Shown: positions 34,948 through 43,923 of the stretch, one piece after another | Position numbering within the stretch: the first letter of the stretch is position 1 | Layout: each line of letters begins with the position of its first letter | DNA from: an uncultured Bacteroidota bacterium | GTDB taxonomy: Bacteria; Bacteroidota; Bacteroidia; AKYH767-A; OLB10 | DNA length: 64,000 nucleotides | Assembly: GCA_900696575.1 (NCBI GenBank) | Contig: CAADHD010000025.1 | Coordinates: 21,753-85,752 of the forward strand | Reading direction: 5' to 3' | The notes under the pieces: generated by a model | The model's database searches: none | Seen by the model: only the letters and a program-made list of their open reading frames with translations | Told to the model about the DNA's origin: nothing | Made by a program: the position numbers and the translations under genes

Positions 34948-37332
34948 ATGAAAAAACTTATACTGCTGCTGGCATGCAGTTTCATTGTATTGCATAGCCA
35001 TTCGCAAAATCAAAATCTCACACTCAGAGCAAATCTGCCTTACAGCAGTGTCTTATCAAACATTGGCGGATATGTTGATAATTTCGGAAATGAATATGCA
35101 CTGGTAGGTTGGGATGACGGGCTTTCCATTGTTGATGTAACAGTTCCGACAAATCCCATTATTAAGTTTCAGGTAAACGGGCCTACCTCAGCCTGGCGTG
35201 AAGTAAAAACATGGTTGCATTATGCCTATGTAACTACCGAAGGAGGAAACAGCGGCCTTCAGATTATCAATCTTCAATACTTACCTGATTCTGTACAAGT
35301 AAAAACATGGAAAGGCAACGGTGCTATCAATAATCAGTTAAATACCATTCATGCCCTGCATATTGATAATGGATTTGTTTATCTCTATGGAAGCAATCTG
35401 TTTAACGGTGCCGCATTAATTTGCGATTTGAACAATGACCCGTGGAATCCGAATTACTTAGGCCATACGCCAACACAGGGTAACAACAACAGTTATGTGC
35501 ATGACGGTTATGTACGAAATGACACTTTGTATGCCGGGCATATTTATGCCGGTGAAATGCGGATTTATAATTGTATAAACAAAGCCAATCCTGTATTGCT
35601 TGCCACACAAGTTACACCCGGAGAGTTTACACATAATACATGGCTTACACAGGACAGCAGATATGTATTAACCACTGATGAGGTAAACAATTCATATCTT
35701 GTTTCTTATGACATTTCCGACTTGCAGAACATACAGGAAGTGGCAAGGTTTCAAACAACGCCCGGTTCCAATTCCATTGTACACAATACCCATGTTTTAT
35801 CTGTGAACGGAGGAGAGTTTGCCGTTACCTCATGGTATAAAGACGGTGTCGTTATCAATGATGTTACACGACCTCAGAATTTAGTTCAGGTAGGGCGCTA
35901 TGATACCTACACACAGGGAAGCGGTGGCGGGTTTAACGGTTGCTGGGGTGTTTATCCGTTTCTGCCAAGCGGTACAATTGTAGCTTCCGATATTGATAAC
36001 GGCTTGTTCGTACTAACCCCCACTTATGTTCGTGCATGTTATCTTGAAGGAATAGTAACTGACAGTGTAACCGGATTACCTATCAACAATGCTTCTGTTC
36101 AGATAACTTCTTTATCCATTACTGTTAATTCGAAAATTTCTGGCGATTACAAAACCGGTACAGCTCAGGCGGGAACTTATTCGGTTACGGTTACCAAAGC
36201 CGGTTATTTCCCAAAAACTATTACAGGAGTTACCTTGAATAACGGAGTAGTAACTATTCTTGATGTAGAACTTTCTCCACTCTCAACAGTTGTCCTTACC
36301 GGACAGGTTATTGATGCCGTAACACAAAATCCGGTTCCTAATGCTCATGTGTCCATTACCAATTCGCAATACCAGTACACCGGGCTAGCTGATGCCAACG
36401 GAAATTTTATATTCAGCAATTTTATATCAGCGACCTATGATATTTCTGCAGGCCAGTGGGGATGGAGAACTAACTGTTCCAATCAAAACATAACCGGAAC
36501 CCAACCTGTAACCATTGCCTTGGATCGCGGCTATTATGATGACTTTATTTTTGATTTCAACTGGTCCATAAGTGGTGTTTCGTCTAACAGTTGGGAAAGA
36601 GGCGAACCGGTTGGCACAACATCTCAGGGAACACCGGCCAATCCTAATTTTGATGTAACGAATGATTGCGGTGATCAGGCTTATGTAACGGATAATGGTG
36701 GCGGGGGTGCATGGGATAATGATGTGGATGGTGGAAATACCGTTCTAATTTCTCCTGTTTTCAATGCTACACTTTATACTGATCCTGTGGTAAAATACTA
36801 CCGTTGGTTTGCTAATCTTGGTAACAATGGCGGAGGTCCACCTGATGATACCATGACAGTAAAACTGACCAATGGCGTTACAACTGTTACTTTAGAAACC
36901 ATTCTTAATAATACCCCGGGCAACAGTGCCTGGCAGGCAAGAACGTTTAATGTATCTCAGTTTTTAGCCCCAACTGCCAACATGCAAATCATTATTGAAA
37001 CGGCCGACTGGGGTCCGGTATTTAACATTGTGGAAGGAGCCTTTGATAAGTTTGAAGTGGTGGAAGGGCCATTGGCTGTTAATGAAATTTCAGATGGCGA
37101 TTGGATGATGGTTTATCCGAACCCATTCAGCAATGAAGTGAATATTAAACTGAATGGAAATCAAAACGGAATTGTTTCTGTAAGCGACATTAGCGGAAGA
37201 ATTGTAAAGTCAATGTCTGTATCATCAACTTTTTGTAAGATGAGTACCGAAGATTTATCAGCCGGAACCTATTTTATTGAATTGAAACTTAATTCAGGAT
37301 TTACTGAACGAATCAAGGCGGTAAAACAATAA
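34948..37332 (+). CDS. Choice-of-anchor B protein with T9SS sorting domain
   Basis: 794-residue surface protein; ATG at 34948 gives the signal peptide MKKLILLLACSFIVLHSHSQ. Residues 20-370 are a choice-of-anchor B domain (YALVGWDDGLSIVDVTVPTNP, GCWGVYPFLPSGTIVASDI), a propeller-like fold. Two carboxypeptidase-regulatory-like modules follow (EGIVTDSVTGLPINNASV, GQVIDAVTQNPVPNAHVSI). A third domain (about 530-715) carries GDQAYVTDNGGGGAWDNDVDG. The end (MVYPNPFSNEVNIKLNG...AGTYFIELKL) is a type A T9SS domain. Probably exported to the outer surface; ligand unknown. A paralogue lies at 56316-57740. Confidence 0.9.
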   Translation: MKKLILLLACSFIVLHSHSQNQNLTLRANLPYSSVLSNIGGYVDNFGNEYALVGWDDGLSIVDVTVPTNPIIKFQVNGPTSAWREVKTWLHYAYVTTEGGNSGLQIINLQYLPDSVQVKTWKGNGAINNQLNTIHALHIDNGFVYLYGSNLFNGAALICDLNNDPWNPNYLGHTPTQGNNNSYVHDGYVRNDTLYAGHIYAGEMRIYNCINKANPVLLATQVTPGEFTHNTWLTQDSRYVLTTDEVNNSYLVSYDISDLQNIQEVARFQTTPGSNSIVHNTHVLSVNGGEFAVTSWYKDGVVINDVTRPQNLVQVGRYDTYTQGSGGGFNGCWGVYPFLPSGTIVASDIDNGLFVLTPTYVRACYLEGIVTDSVTGLPINNASVQITSLSITVNSKISGDYKTGTAQAGTYSVTVTKAGYFPKTITGVTLNNGVVTILDVELSPLSTVVLTGQVIDAVTQNPVPNAHVSITNSQYQYTGLADANGNFIFSNFISATYDISAGQWGWRTNCSNQNITGTQPVTIALDRGYYDDFIFDFNWSISGVSSNSWERGEPVGTTSQGTPANPNFDVTNDCGDQAYVTDNGGGGAWDNDVDGGNTVLISPVFNATLYTDPVVKYYRWFANLGNNGGGPPDDTMTVKLTNGVTTVTLETILNNTPGNSAWQARTFNVSQFLAPTANMQIIIETADWGPVFNIVEGAFDKFEVVEGPLAVNEISDGDWMMVYPNPFSNEVNIKLNGNQNGIVSVSDISGRIVKSMSVSSTFCKMSTEDLSAGTYFIELKLNSGFTERIKAVKQ

Positions 37333-37352
37333 CATACTGATAGAAAGATAAT

Positions 37353-37381
37353 AAAAGCCTGCATTTTATATGCAGGCTTTT
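37353..37381. terminator. Bidirectional Rho-independent terminator
   Basis: A perfect 12-bp stem AAAAGCCTGCAT/ATGCAGGCTTTT with a five-base loop, between convergent genes. The A-run on one side and T-run on the other let it terminate both the choice-of-anchor B gene and the FadN-like gene. A small AT-rich hairpin (TTGCAT/ATGCAA) follows at 37380-37394. Confidence 0.88.
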
Positions 37382-37402
37382 GCATTAAATGCAAAAGACT
37401 TT

Positions 37403-39805
37403 TTAATTTCTTAGAGGCTTTCCGGTGGTAAGAATTGATTGAATCCGCTCCAGGGTTTTCCTTTCTCCGCACAGCGAAAGGAAAGCTTCTCTTTCTAAAT
37501 CCAACAGATATTGTTCACTGACAAGGGCAGGAGCAGACAAATCACCACCGCAAAGTATGTATCCTAATTTTTCGGAGAGAAATTTATCGTATTCCGTTAT
37601 GTAATTTCCGGCAAGCATGGCATTGGCCCCGGCATACACCATTCCCAAACCTGATTTACCAAGTACACGGATGTCTTTTCGTTCAATCGGCCTGACATAT
37701 CCTGCTTCAGCCAACCTGATTGCTGCGTTCTTTGCTTCGGTAAGCAGTCTGCTTTTACTCATACAAACTTCGTCATGTCCAGTGCGAAGAATTCCGAGGT
37801 CAAAAGCTTCATGTGCAGAGGTAGAAACTTTGGCCTGGCCAATGGTAAGAAACCGCTGACGCAGTACATTTAATTCAATATCGCCTTCTTTCAATTCATC
37901 CGAAAAACGAACAGCAAATTCTTTTGATCCGCCACCTCCGGGAATTAAGCCAACGCCAAACTCAACCATACCGGTGTATGTTTCAGCAGCAGCTACAACC
38001 TTATCGGCATGCAAGGTCATTTCACAGCCGCCTCCCAAACTTAAACCGTGAGGAGCAACAACAGCAGGAACGGAAGAATAGCGCACCCTCATATTCATAT
38101 TTTGAAAAGCACGAATGGCATAATCAATCTCGTCAAATTCCTGTTCAATAGCCAGCATGTAAATCAAAGCAAGGTTGGCACCTGCCGAAAAATTCTGTCC
38201 TTCATTTCCGATTACCAATCCGCGGAAATCCTTTTCGGCAATATCAATGGCTTTATTAACTGCTTCGATTACTTCACCGCCAATGGTATTCATCTTGGTA
38301 TGCCACTCCACGCCTAAAATGCCATCTCCCAGATCAATCACATCAGCGCCTGCATTTTTCCAAACGGTTGCATGGCGTCTCTTATCGAGCATAACCAAAC
38401 TCCGCTGTTCTTCAACAATCTGATAGGTTTTGGAAGTTAATTGATAATAAGCCCTGAAGTTATTTTCGTAAATGTAAAAACTGTTTTTGCCTTCCTTCAG
38501 AAAATCATAGACCCATGCAGCCGGTTTATGCCCCTGCTTTTCCATCATCTCTACCGTTTCATTTATACCCAAAGCTTCCCACATTTCAAACGGGCCGAGT
38601 TCCCAACCAAAACCGCTTTTCATGGCCATGTCAATCTGGTAAAAGTGATCTGCTATTTCAGGAATTCGGTGCGAAACGTAACTAAACAAAGAGGTGAATG
38701 ATCTCCGGTAAAACTCACCGGCTGCATCTTTACCCGCAACTAAAACCTTGAGTCGTTCTTTCAGGTTATCAATGTTTTTGGCCTGATCAAGCGTAGTGAA
38801 TTTGGTTTTCGATTGTGGTTTGTATTCCAGCGTTTTTAAATCGAGCGAAAGGATTTCTGTTTTACCCGATGCATCTTTCGTCTTCTTGTAAAATCCCTGT
38901 TTGGTTTTATCGCCCAGCCATTTGTTATCAGCCATTTTCTGAATGTAAGCAGGGATTTTAAAAAGTTCCCTTGCTTCATCATCTTTGCAATTCTGATATA
39001 AACCATTGGCTACATGCACAAGGGTATCAAGCCCTACCACATCGCAGGTTCTGAAGGTGGCTGACTTGGGCCTGCCGATAATCGGTCCTGTAAGTTTATC
39101 AATGTCTTCAACCGTTAAACCGTTGCTTTCCATATCATGAAACAAAGCCATGATGCCCAATACACCCACACGGTTTGCAATGAATGCCGGTGAGTCTTTA
39201 CACAATACCGTTGTTTTTCCTAGAACAACATTTCCAAAGAGCATCAGAAATTCAATGACAGATTCATCGGTCTCCTTTGTCGGAATAATTTCGAGTAACG
39301 GCAGGTATCGTGGCGGATTGAAAAAGTGAGTACCGCAGAAATGTTTTCGGAAATCATCGCTTCTCCCTTCCAGCATCAGATGAACAGGAATGCCGGAAGT
39401 GTTTGTTGTAACCAAAGTTCCGTGCTTGCGGTGACTTTCAACCTGCTCAAATACTTTTTTCTTTATGTCAAGATTTTCGACTACAGCTTCAAGTACCCAG
39501 TCGCATGAATTTATCTTCTGCATATCATCCTCAAAATTTCCGGTTGTGATTCTTGACGCATAAGATTTTTTGAAGAGGGGCGAAGGATTGGAATCTACGG
39601 CCGCTTTCAGACTGCTGTTTACAATTCGGTTTCGCACAACAGAAGAATCCGGTGTAAGTCCTTTTTTCTTTTCATCCTCCATCAGTTCCTTAGGAGCAAT
39701 ATCGAGCAACAACACTTCAAAGCCGGCATTGGCAAAATGGCAGGCAATGCGTGATCCCATTATGCCCGATCCCAGCACGGCTGCTTTTTTTATTTTTCTG
39801 TTCAT
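37403..39805 (-). CDS. 3-hydroxyacyl-CoA dehydrogenase/enoyl-CoA hydratase fusion, FadN-like
   Basis: 800-residue bifunctional fatty acid beta-oxidation enzyme. The dehydrogenase comes first (AVLGSGIMGSRIACHFANAGF, residues 8-28; GTHFFNPPRYLPLLEII near 157), then tandem C-terminal dehydrogenase domains (to about 470), and the enoyl-CoA hydratase last (GNEGQNFSAGANLAL, HGLSLGGGCEMTLHAD, EFGVGLIPGGGGSKE). This order is like B. subtilis FadN, the reverse of E. coli FadB. The partner thiolase usually follows in the operon, but the next gene here is convergent and unrelated. Divergent from padR. Confidence 0.92.
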   Translation of the reverse strand: MNRKIKKAAVLGSGIMGSRIACHFANAGFEVLLLDIAPKELMEDEKKKGLTPDSSVVRNRIVNSSLKAAVDSNPSPLFKKSYASRITTGNFEDDMQKINSCDWVLEAVVENLDIKKKVFEQVESHRKHGTLVTTNTSGIPVHLMLEGRSDDFRKHFCGTHFFNPPRYLPLLEIIPTKETDESVIEFLMLFGNVVLGKTTVLCKDSPAFIANRVGVLGIMALFHDMESNGLTVEDIDKLTGPIIGRPKSATFRTCDVVGLDTLVHVANGLYQNCKDDEARELFKIPAYIQKMADNKWLGDKTKQGFYKKTKDASGKTEILSLDLKTLEYKPQSKTKFTTLDQAKNIDNLKERLKVLVAGKDAAGEFYRRSFTSLFSYVSHRIPEIADHFYQIDMAMKSGFGWELGPFEMWEALGINETVEMMEKQGHKPAAWVYDFLKEGKNSFYIYENNFRAYYQLTSKTYQIVEEQRSLVMLDKRRHATVWKNAGADVIDLGDGILGVEWHTKMNTIGGEVIEAVNKAIDIAEKDFRGLVIGNEGQNFSAGANLALIYMLAIEQEFDEIDYAIRAFQNMNMRVRYSSVPAVVAPHGLSLGGGCEMTLHADKVVAAAETYTGMVEFGVGLIPGGGGSKEFAVRFSDELKEGDIELNVLRQRFLTIGQAKVSTSAHEAFDLGILRTGHDEVCMSKSRLLTEAKNAAIRLAEAGYVRPIERKDIRVLGKSGLGMVYAGANAMLAGNYITEYDKFLSEKLGYILCGGDLSAPALVSEQYLLDLEREAFLSLCGERKTLERIQSILTTGKPLRN

Positions 39806-39932
39806 CAGTATTTTTTTCGGGTGCTAAAAGTAATCACCCGATTATATCCATCTTCTTCAACAGTCTCACAGTTCTGCCTCAATTGTTAACAACCATACAG
39901 CTCTCCTGACTTTTAGTTATTTCAGATCAATC

Positions 39933-39950
39933 CTTAGTATAAGTACTAAG
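39933..39950. promoter_or_regulatory. Inverted repeat CTTAGTA-TAAG-TACTAAG
   Basis: A perfect 7-bp inverted repeat with a four-base spacer between the divergent FadN-like and padR genes. Its TACT/AGTA half-site core is shared with the larger repeat at 40031-40055, so it may be a second site for the same regulator. Confidence 0.35.
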
Positions 39951-40030
39951 CCATTTAACTAAGAAGCCCTTTATCACATCAAAATGTAAAGAAGTTAAAT
40001 ATCTGATTTGCAAAGAGTTAAAAATTAATT

Positions 40031-40055
40031 ATGTACTTTGTATTGCATAGTACAT
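40031..40055. promoter_or_regulatory. Candidate PadR operator, ATGTACT-N11-AGTACAT
   Basis: A perfect 7-bp inverted repeat spaced by 11 bases, centred 61 bases ahead of the padR GTG and overlapping the presumed -33 element. PadR proteins bind dyads with ATGTA/TACAT-like arms and often repress their own operon, so autoregulation is likely. The size and location make chance unlikely. Confidence 0.65.
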
Positions 40056-40066
40056 TTTTATGAATA

Positions 40067-40074
40067 TATCTTTG
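40067..40074 (+). promoter_or_regulatory. Promoter -7 box (TATCTTTG) for padR-pspC
   Basis: TATCTTTG fits TAnnTTTG. A TTG at 40043-40045, 21 bases upstream, can act as the -33 element and lies inside the candidate operator, so binding there would block transcription. Confidence 0.55.
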
Positions 40075-40103
40075 CAGTGCAATAAAACAAAAAGAAAAAT
40101 CAA

Positions 40104-40433
40104 GTGAGCAATTTAGAAAACACCCAATCTCAGATGCGCAAAGGCGTACTTGAATTCTGCATACTTAGCATCATAGCACAAAATGAAAGTTATCCTTCAG
40201 ATATCATTACTAAAATGAAAGAGTCGAAGTTGATTGTAGTAGAAGGAACATTGTATCCGCTGCTTACACGTTTGAAAAATGCAGGGCTGCTTACTTACCG
40301 TTGGGTTGAAAGCAATGCAGGCCCACCGCGTAAATACTATTCAATGACTGCGCTTGGTCAGGAGTTTCTGAATGAACTTCGCAAAACATGGGAAGAACTG
40401 GCTGATGCCGTTAATAAAGCTACCAAATCATAA
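40104..40433 (+). CDS. PadR family transcriptional regulator
   Basis: 109-residue winged-helix regulator of the PadR-s1 type. It begins with GTG at 40104, supported by the upstream promoter spacing; the nearest in-frame ATG is 11 codons inside the conserved fold. The signature MRKGVLEFCILSIIAQNESYPSDI and EGTLYPLLTRLKNAGLLTYRW is clear, followed by GPPRKYYSMTALGQEFL, the wing. The C-terminal helix mediates dimerisation. It lies upstream of the PspC gene by 46 bases and probably represses both. Confidence 0.94.
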   Translation: MSNLENTQSQMRKGVLEFCILSIIAQNESYPSDIITKMKESKLIVVEGTLYPLLTRLKNAGLLTYRWVESNAGPPRKYYSMTALGQEFLNELRKTWEELADAVNKATKS

Positions 40434-40479
40434 TTATCAATTCAAAAGAAAATCACTTACAACTAAAATCCTCACAGCA

Positions 40480-42177
40480 ATGAATAAAACACTCACAGTA
40501 AACATTGGCGGCATGGTTTTTCACATTGAAGAACATGCGTATGAGAAAATGAAAAAATACATTGATTCCGTTAAGATGTATTTTAAATCGTCTGACGGTG
40601 GCGATGAAATCATGCAGGACGTAGAGGGACGTATTGCAGAAATTATTTCGGAGCGACTTGGCTCAGGAAGGCAGGTGGTTAACGAAGAAGATGTAAAATC
40701 AGTAATTGATACCATGGGGCGGCCAGAACAATTTGCTACAGATGATGAAGCAAAAGAAACCACCTATGCTTCCAACATACAGGAAGGCAGAAAGTACCGT
40801 AAACTGTACCGCGACCCGGATGATAAAATTATAGGTGGCGTTTGCAGCGGATTGGCATATCGGCTGGGGATTGATCCTTTGTGGATGCGGCTTATTTTCG
40901 TTGGCTCCTTTTTCCTGTGGGGAACAAGTCTGGTTATTTACATCATTCTTGCCATTATTTTACCCAAGGCAGAATCAACCGCGCAAAAACTGGAGATGAA
41001 AGGAGAAGAAGTAAACCTTAGTTCGTTACAGAAAGCAGCCACCGTTACCGAGGAAAAAAAAAGTAATTTCATTTCACGATTCTTTGAGGTCATCGGCAGC
41101 ATCATCCGTGCAGTATTTAAAGTCATTTTTTACATTGCTGCTGCATTTGTAGCTTTCATAGCGCTGATTGTTTTATTCGCTTTATTTATGGCAGTGATGG
41201 CCATGCTTGGGGTTGCCGGTATCAGCATTCCGATATTTATTTCTGATCTATTTCTTACCTCTTCTCAAATGTTCTGGGCAATTCTTGCCATTATTCTCGT
41301 AATCGGAATTCCTGTTATTGCCTTGTTATTTGCAGGCATTAAAGCACTATTCGGCATTAAATACAAATCGCGGTTTTTAAACGTTGCCGCTGTTATTCTG
41401 ATTATAGCCGGAGTAATCATAGCTTTTGCCGTAGGTACCGACATTGCAAGAGAATTTCAGGCCGAAAGCAGAGTGAAAACGGAAATTCCGCTGCTCACTC
41501 CTGATACCGATACATTGTTCGTGGGCCTGATGCACGATGCACAGTATGGTGAAAATGTAATTACCGGCCGAAAGCGCTTCGGATTGTTTGTAGGAAATAA
41601 ATTCACTGTGCTTTCGGGTGATAATGAAAATACACTTCCCGGCCATGTTACGCCCAATATCAGAAAAGCGGATGGCAACCAGTTCGAATTAATGCAAACC
41701 AACGTTGCACGCGGGCTTAATGAAAAGCAGGCTTACGAAAATGCACGCAGCATTCAGTATAATATGGAGCAAAAGGATTCATTACTTAGTTTCAGTAATT
41801 ACTTTCCCATCAATGAAAAAATGAAATACCGCGGCCAGCATGTAAAACTTCTGCTGAAGGTGCCGGTAGGCAAAAGCGTACACCTGAAAGAAGAAAGCGA
41901 ACATGTGATTTATGATATTGAAAATGTTACCAATACTTATGATGGCGATATGGTGGGCCATACCTGGACCATGACAGAGCGCGGGCTTGAATGCTTATCC
42001 TGCAATTTTGATAAGGCGGATAAAGATATCGTTATCAGCAACGGAAAAAAAGTACTTATAAAAAGTAAACGATCGGGTATTTATGTAAACGGTAATAACG
42101 ATTCATTAATCATTACCGGTGATGATGATGTTAAAATTTCGATTGACGAAAACGGAGTAGTGATAAAGAAAAAATAG
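40480..42177 (+). CDS. PspC-domain envelope stress membrane protein
   Basis: 565 residues from the ATG at 40480; the track's 40372 start overlaps padR. The first 90 residues are a soluble helical domain (VNIGGMVFHIEEHAYEKMKKY). PspC follows: DPDDKIIGGVCSGLAYRLGIDPLWMRLIFV, with its membrane helix to about 165. Four more helices cover residues 195-345. A C-terminal beta-helix-like extracytoplasmic part follows, ending with short repeating strands (KVLIKSKRSGIYVNGNND). The PadR-PspC pair is common in Bacteroidota, perhaps an envelope-stress pair. The function is inferred. Confidence 0.9.
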   Translation: MNKTLTVNIGGMVFHIEEHAYEKMKKYIDSVKMYFKSSDGGDEIMQDVEGRIAEIISERLGSGRQVVNEEDVKSVIDTMGRPEQFATDDEAKETTYASNIQEGRKYRKLYRDPDDKIIGGVCSGLAYRLGIDPLWMRLIFVGSFFLWGTSLVIYIILAIILPKAESTAQKLEMKGEEVNLSSLQKAATVTEEKKSNFISRFFEVIGSIIRAVFKVIFYIAAAFVAFIALIVLFALFMAVMAMLGVAGISIPIFISDLFLTSSQMFWAILAIILVIGIPVIALLFAGIKALFGIKYKSRFLNVAAVILIIAGVIIAFAVGTDIAREFQAESRVKTEIPLLTPDTDTLFVGLMHDAQYGENVITGRKRFGLFVGNKFTVLSGDNENTLPGHVTPNIRKADGNQFELMQTNVARGLNEKQAYENARSIQYNMEQKDSLLSFSNYFPINEKMKYRGQHVKLLLKVPVGKSVHLKEESEHVIYDIENVTNTYDGDMVGHTWTMTERGLECLSCNFDKADKDIVISNGKKVLIKSKRSGIYVNGNNDSLIITGDDDVKISIDENGVVIKKK

Positions 42178-42204
42178 CATAAAAACTGCAGACATAATTC
42201 CCTT

Positions 42205-42232
42205 AACGGTTGGTGTTTTCACTTAAACCGTT
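42205..42232 (+). terminator. Weak terminator-like hairpin
   Basis: AACGGTT and AACCGTT form a 7-bp stem with a 14-base loop followed by TT, 27 bases after the PspC stop. It is short and weak, so a low-confidence call. Confidence 0.25.
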
Positions 42233-42298
42233 TTGCATAGAGGCATCAGCAAACTATGAACCGTGAATTATTGTTTAACTTTTCCTATCCGTTTGCAA

Positions 42299-43144
42299 CT
42301 ACTTTTCAAGATAATACCTCATCAATTCTTCCACCGGCCTTACAATGATTTTGCCAACAGTGAAGTTGTACTCATTGGCAACAGAGCGAAGTATGTCGCT
42401 GAAATGATAGGCAATGCTTCCTATAAAATGAACAGGATAGGATTTATGTTCTGGATAGCTGATAATGTTTGTTTCGTAAAATTCTGTCATTCCTTTATGT
42501 ACCAGTTCCTGAATCCAGGGATGTTTTTTATTATCGGAAAGGAAAGGGGAGAAGGACGCCAGGTAAACATTGGCATCAGGGCGGTGATAAACATTTTCAT
42601 TCATCACCTCCTTAGTCATTTTATATTTTTCAAAAAACTTTTTCCTGAGTTCTTCGGGCATAATGCGATACAGAAAAGAAGTAATAAGTTTTTTTCCGTA
42701 ATAGCTTCCGCTTCCTTCATCACCCATGATGTAGCCAAGCCCATGAATGGTTTCCGATAAATGCTGCCCGTCATAAAATGCGGTATTGCTTCCTGTACCA
42801 AGTATGCAAACCAGACCGGCTGTGTTTCCGCATGCGGCAATGGCTGCGCCAAGCATATCATGATCAACTGTAATATCGGCATCCGTAAAAAACTTTTGCA
42901 ATCCTGATTTGATAATCTGATTTCTCTGAGGGCTTGAACATCCTGCACCAAAAAAGTAAACGGTGGCTTTAACGTTCCGATGCTTCAGGGCAGCTTTGTT
43001 TTTGCTCAATTCTGTAAAAACTTTTTCAGCATCATGAAAAAAGGGATTAAACCCCATCGTGCTGAATTCATCCGTTGCTTTTCCGTTTTCAGCTACCATC
43101 CAGTCGGCCTTGGTTGATCCGCTGTCGCATACAATCAGTTTCAT
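42299..43144 (-). CDS. BadF/GlcNAc-kinase-like ATPase
   Basis: 281-residue ASKHA-fold kinase. Phosphate-1 motif is VCDSGSTKADWM; phosphate-2 GLVCILGTGSNTAFYDG; then MGDEGSGSYYGKKLI. These features fit the BadF/BadG/BcrA/BcrD ATPase family, whose single-domain bacterial members act as N-acetylglucosamine kinases. No Fe-S ligand pattern of the activases is evident. It lies 23 bases behind the phosphopantetheinyl transferase, so it shares the NRPS operon mRNA. Recycling of aminosugars is the likeliest role; a link with the NRPS is unproven. Confidence 0.85.
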   Translation of the reverse strand: MKLIVCDSGSTKADWMVAENGKATDEFSTMGFNPFFHDAEKVFTELSKNKAALKHRNVKATVYFFGAGCSSPQRNQIIKSGLQKFFTDADITVDHDMLGAAIAACGNTAGLVCILGTGSNTAFYDGQHLSETIHGLGYIMGDEGSGSYYGKKLITSFLYRIMPEELRKKFFEKYKMTKEVMNENVYHRPDANVYLASFSPFLSDNKKHPWIQELVHKGMTEFYETNIISYPEHKSYPVHFIGSIAYHFSDILRSVANEYNFTVGKIIVRPVEELMRYYLEK

Positions 43145-43167
43145 CGGTTTCTTATTTCCGGCAAAAA

Positions 43168-43914
43168 TCAGAAAAGTTGGCCGGCATTGAATTGACTGAA
43201 TTCAGCATGGGGATACGGAGTGGCAATGCTGAAGAAAAAATCATTCAGGCTGCCTGAAAAAACATGAAGCATATCTTTATCTGATCCGGAATAATCAGAG
43301 GTATTAATGGTATTCAGCGTCTTCAGATTTTCATGTATGCCTGTTCCGATGGCTTTAATCACTGCTTCTTTCATGGTCCAGATTTTCAGAAATGTTTCAT
43401 CAGGATAAGCACTGTTTCTGACTGCTTGCTGCTCTTCATCACTGTAATATCTTTCAATAATTTCATCAGGCTCAGGAACTTTTCTGTTTTTCTTTTCTAA
43501 ATCTGCACCCACGGTTTGTAATGAAACAGCGATAAGAAAAATATCTTCTGCATGAGACAGGTTGAAGTGAAGATTTGCTTCCGGTGATTTTAAAAACGGT
43601 TTACCCGATTCATTTCTCAAAAAAATATGATTTGCCGGTTCTGTTCCGGTAAAGCGTGAAAGAAAAGTATTGAGGCATGCGCGGATAATCATGAAATGTT
43701 TTCTTCTTTCCGTATTTTTAATTTTCTCTGCTTCGCTTCGCTGCTGTGCAGAAAGCAGTTCAGCCGGATTGTTCACCGGAAAAATTTGATTCACATTACC
43801 AAAGCAGAGTGCAATTTGAGATGGATGCAGAGCGCTTCCGGAATGTTCAATAAAAGGCAGAGGAGAGGCAAGCGAATGAAGGCAAACGAAAGGATAAAAA
43901 CGGCTGCTGCTCAT
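43168..43914 (-). CDS. 4'-phosphopantetheinyl transferase, Sfp-like
   Basis: 248-residue PPTase that transfers the CoA arm to carrier-protein serines. The magnesium-binding motif is SLQTVGADLEKKNRK, then EEQQAVRNSAYPDETFLKIWTMKEAVIKAIGTGI, which holds the catalytic Glu and Lys. The length and double-domain layout match the Sfp group rather than AcpS. It is nine bases downstream of the NRPS and is therefore the probable activator of its PCP domain, which carries Ser1019. Confidence 0.92.
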   Translation of the reverse strand: MSSSRFYPFVCLHSLASPLPFIEHSGSALHPSQIALCFGNVNQIFPVNNPAELLSAQQRSEAEKIKNTERRKHFMIIRACLNTFLSRFTGTEPANHIFLRNESGKPFLKSPEANLHFNLSHAEDIFLIAVSLQTVGADLEKKNRKVPEPDEIIERYYSDEEQQAVRNSAYPDETFLKIWTMKEAVIKAIGTGIHENLKTLNTINTSDYSGSDKDMLHVFSGSLNDFFFSIATPYPHAEFSQFNAGQLF

Positions 43915-43923
43915 TTTTACTGA

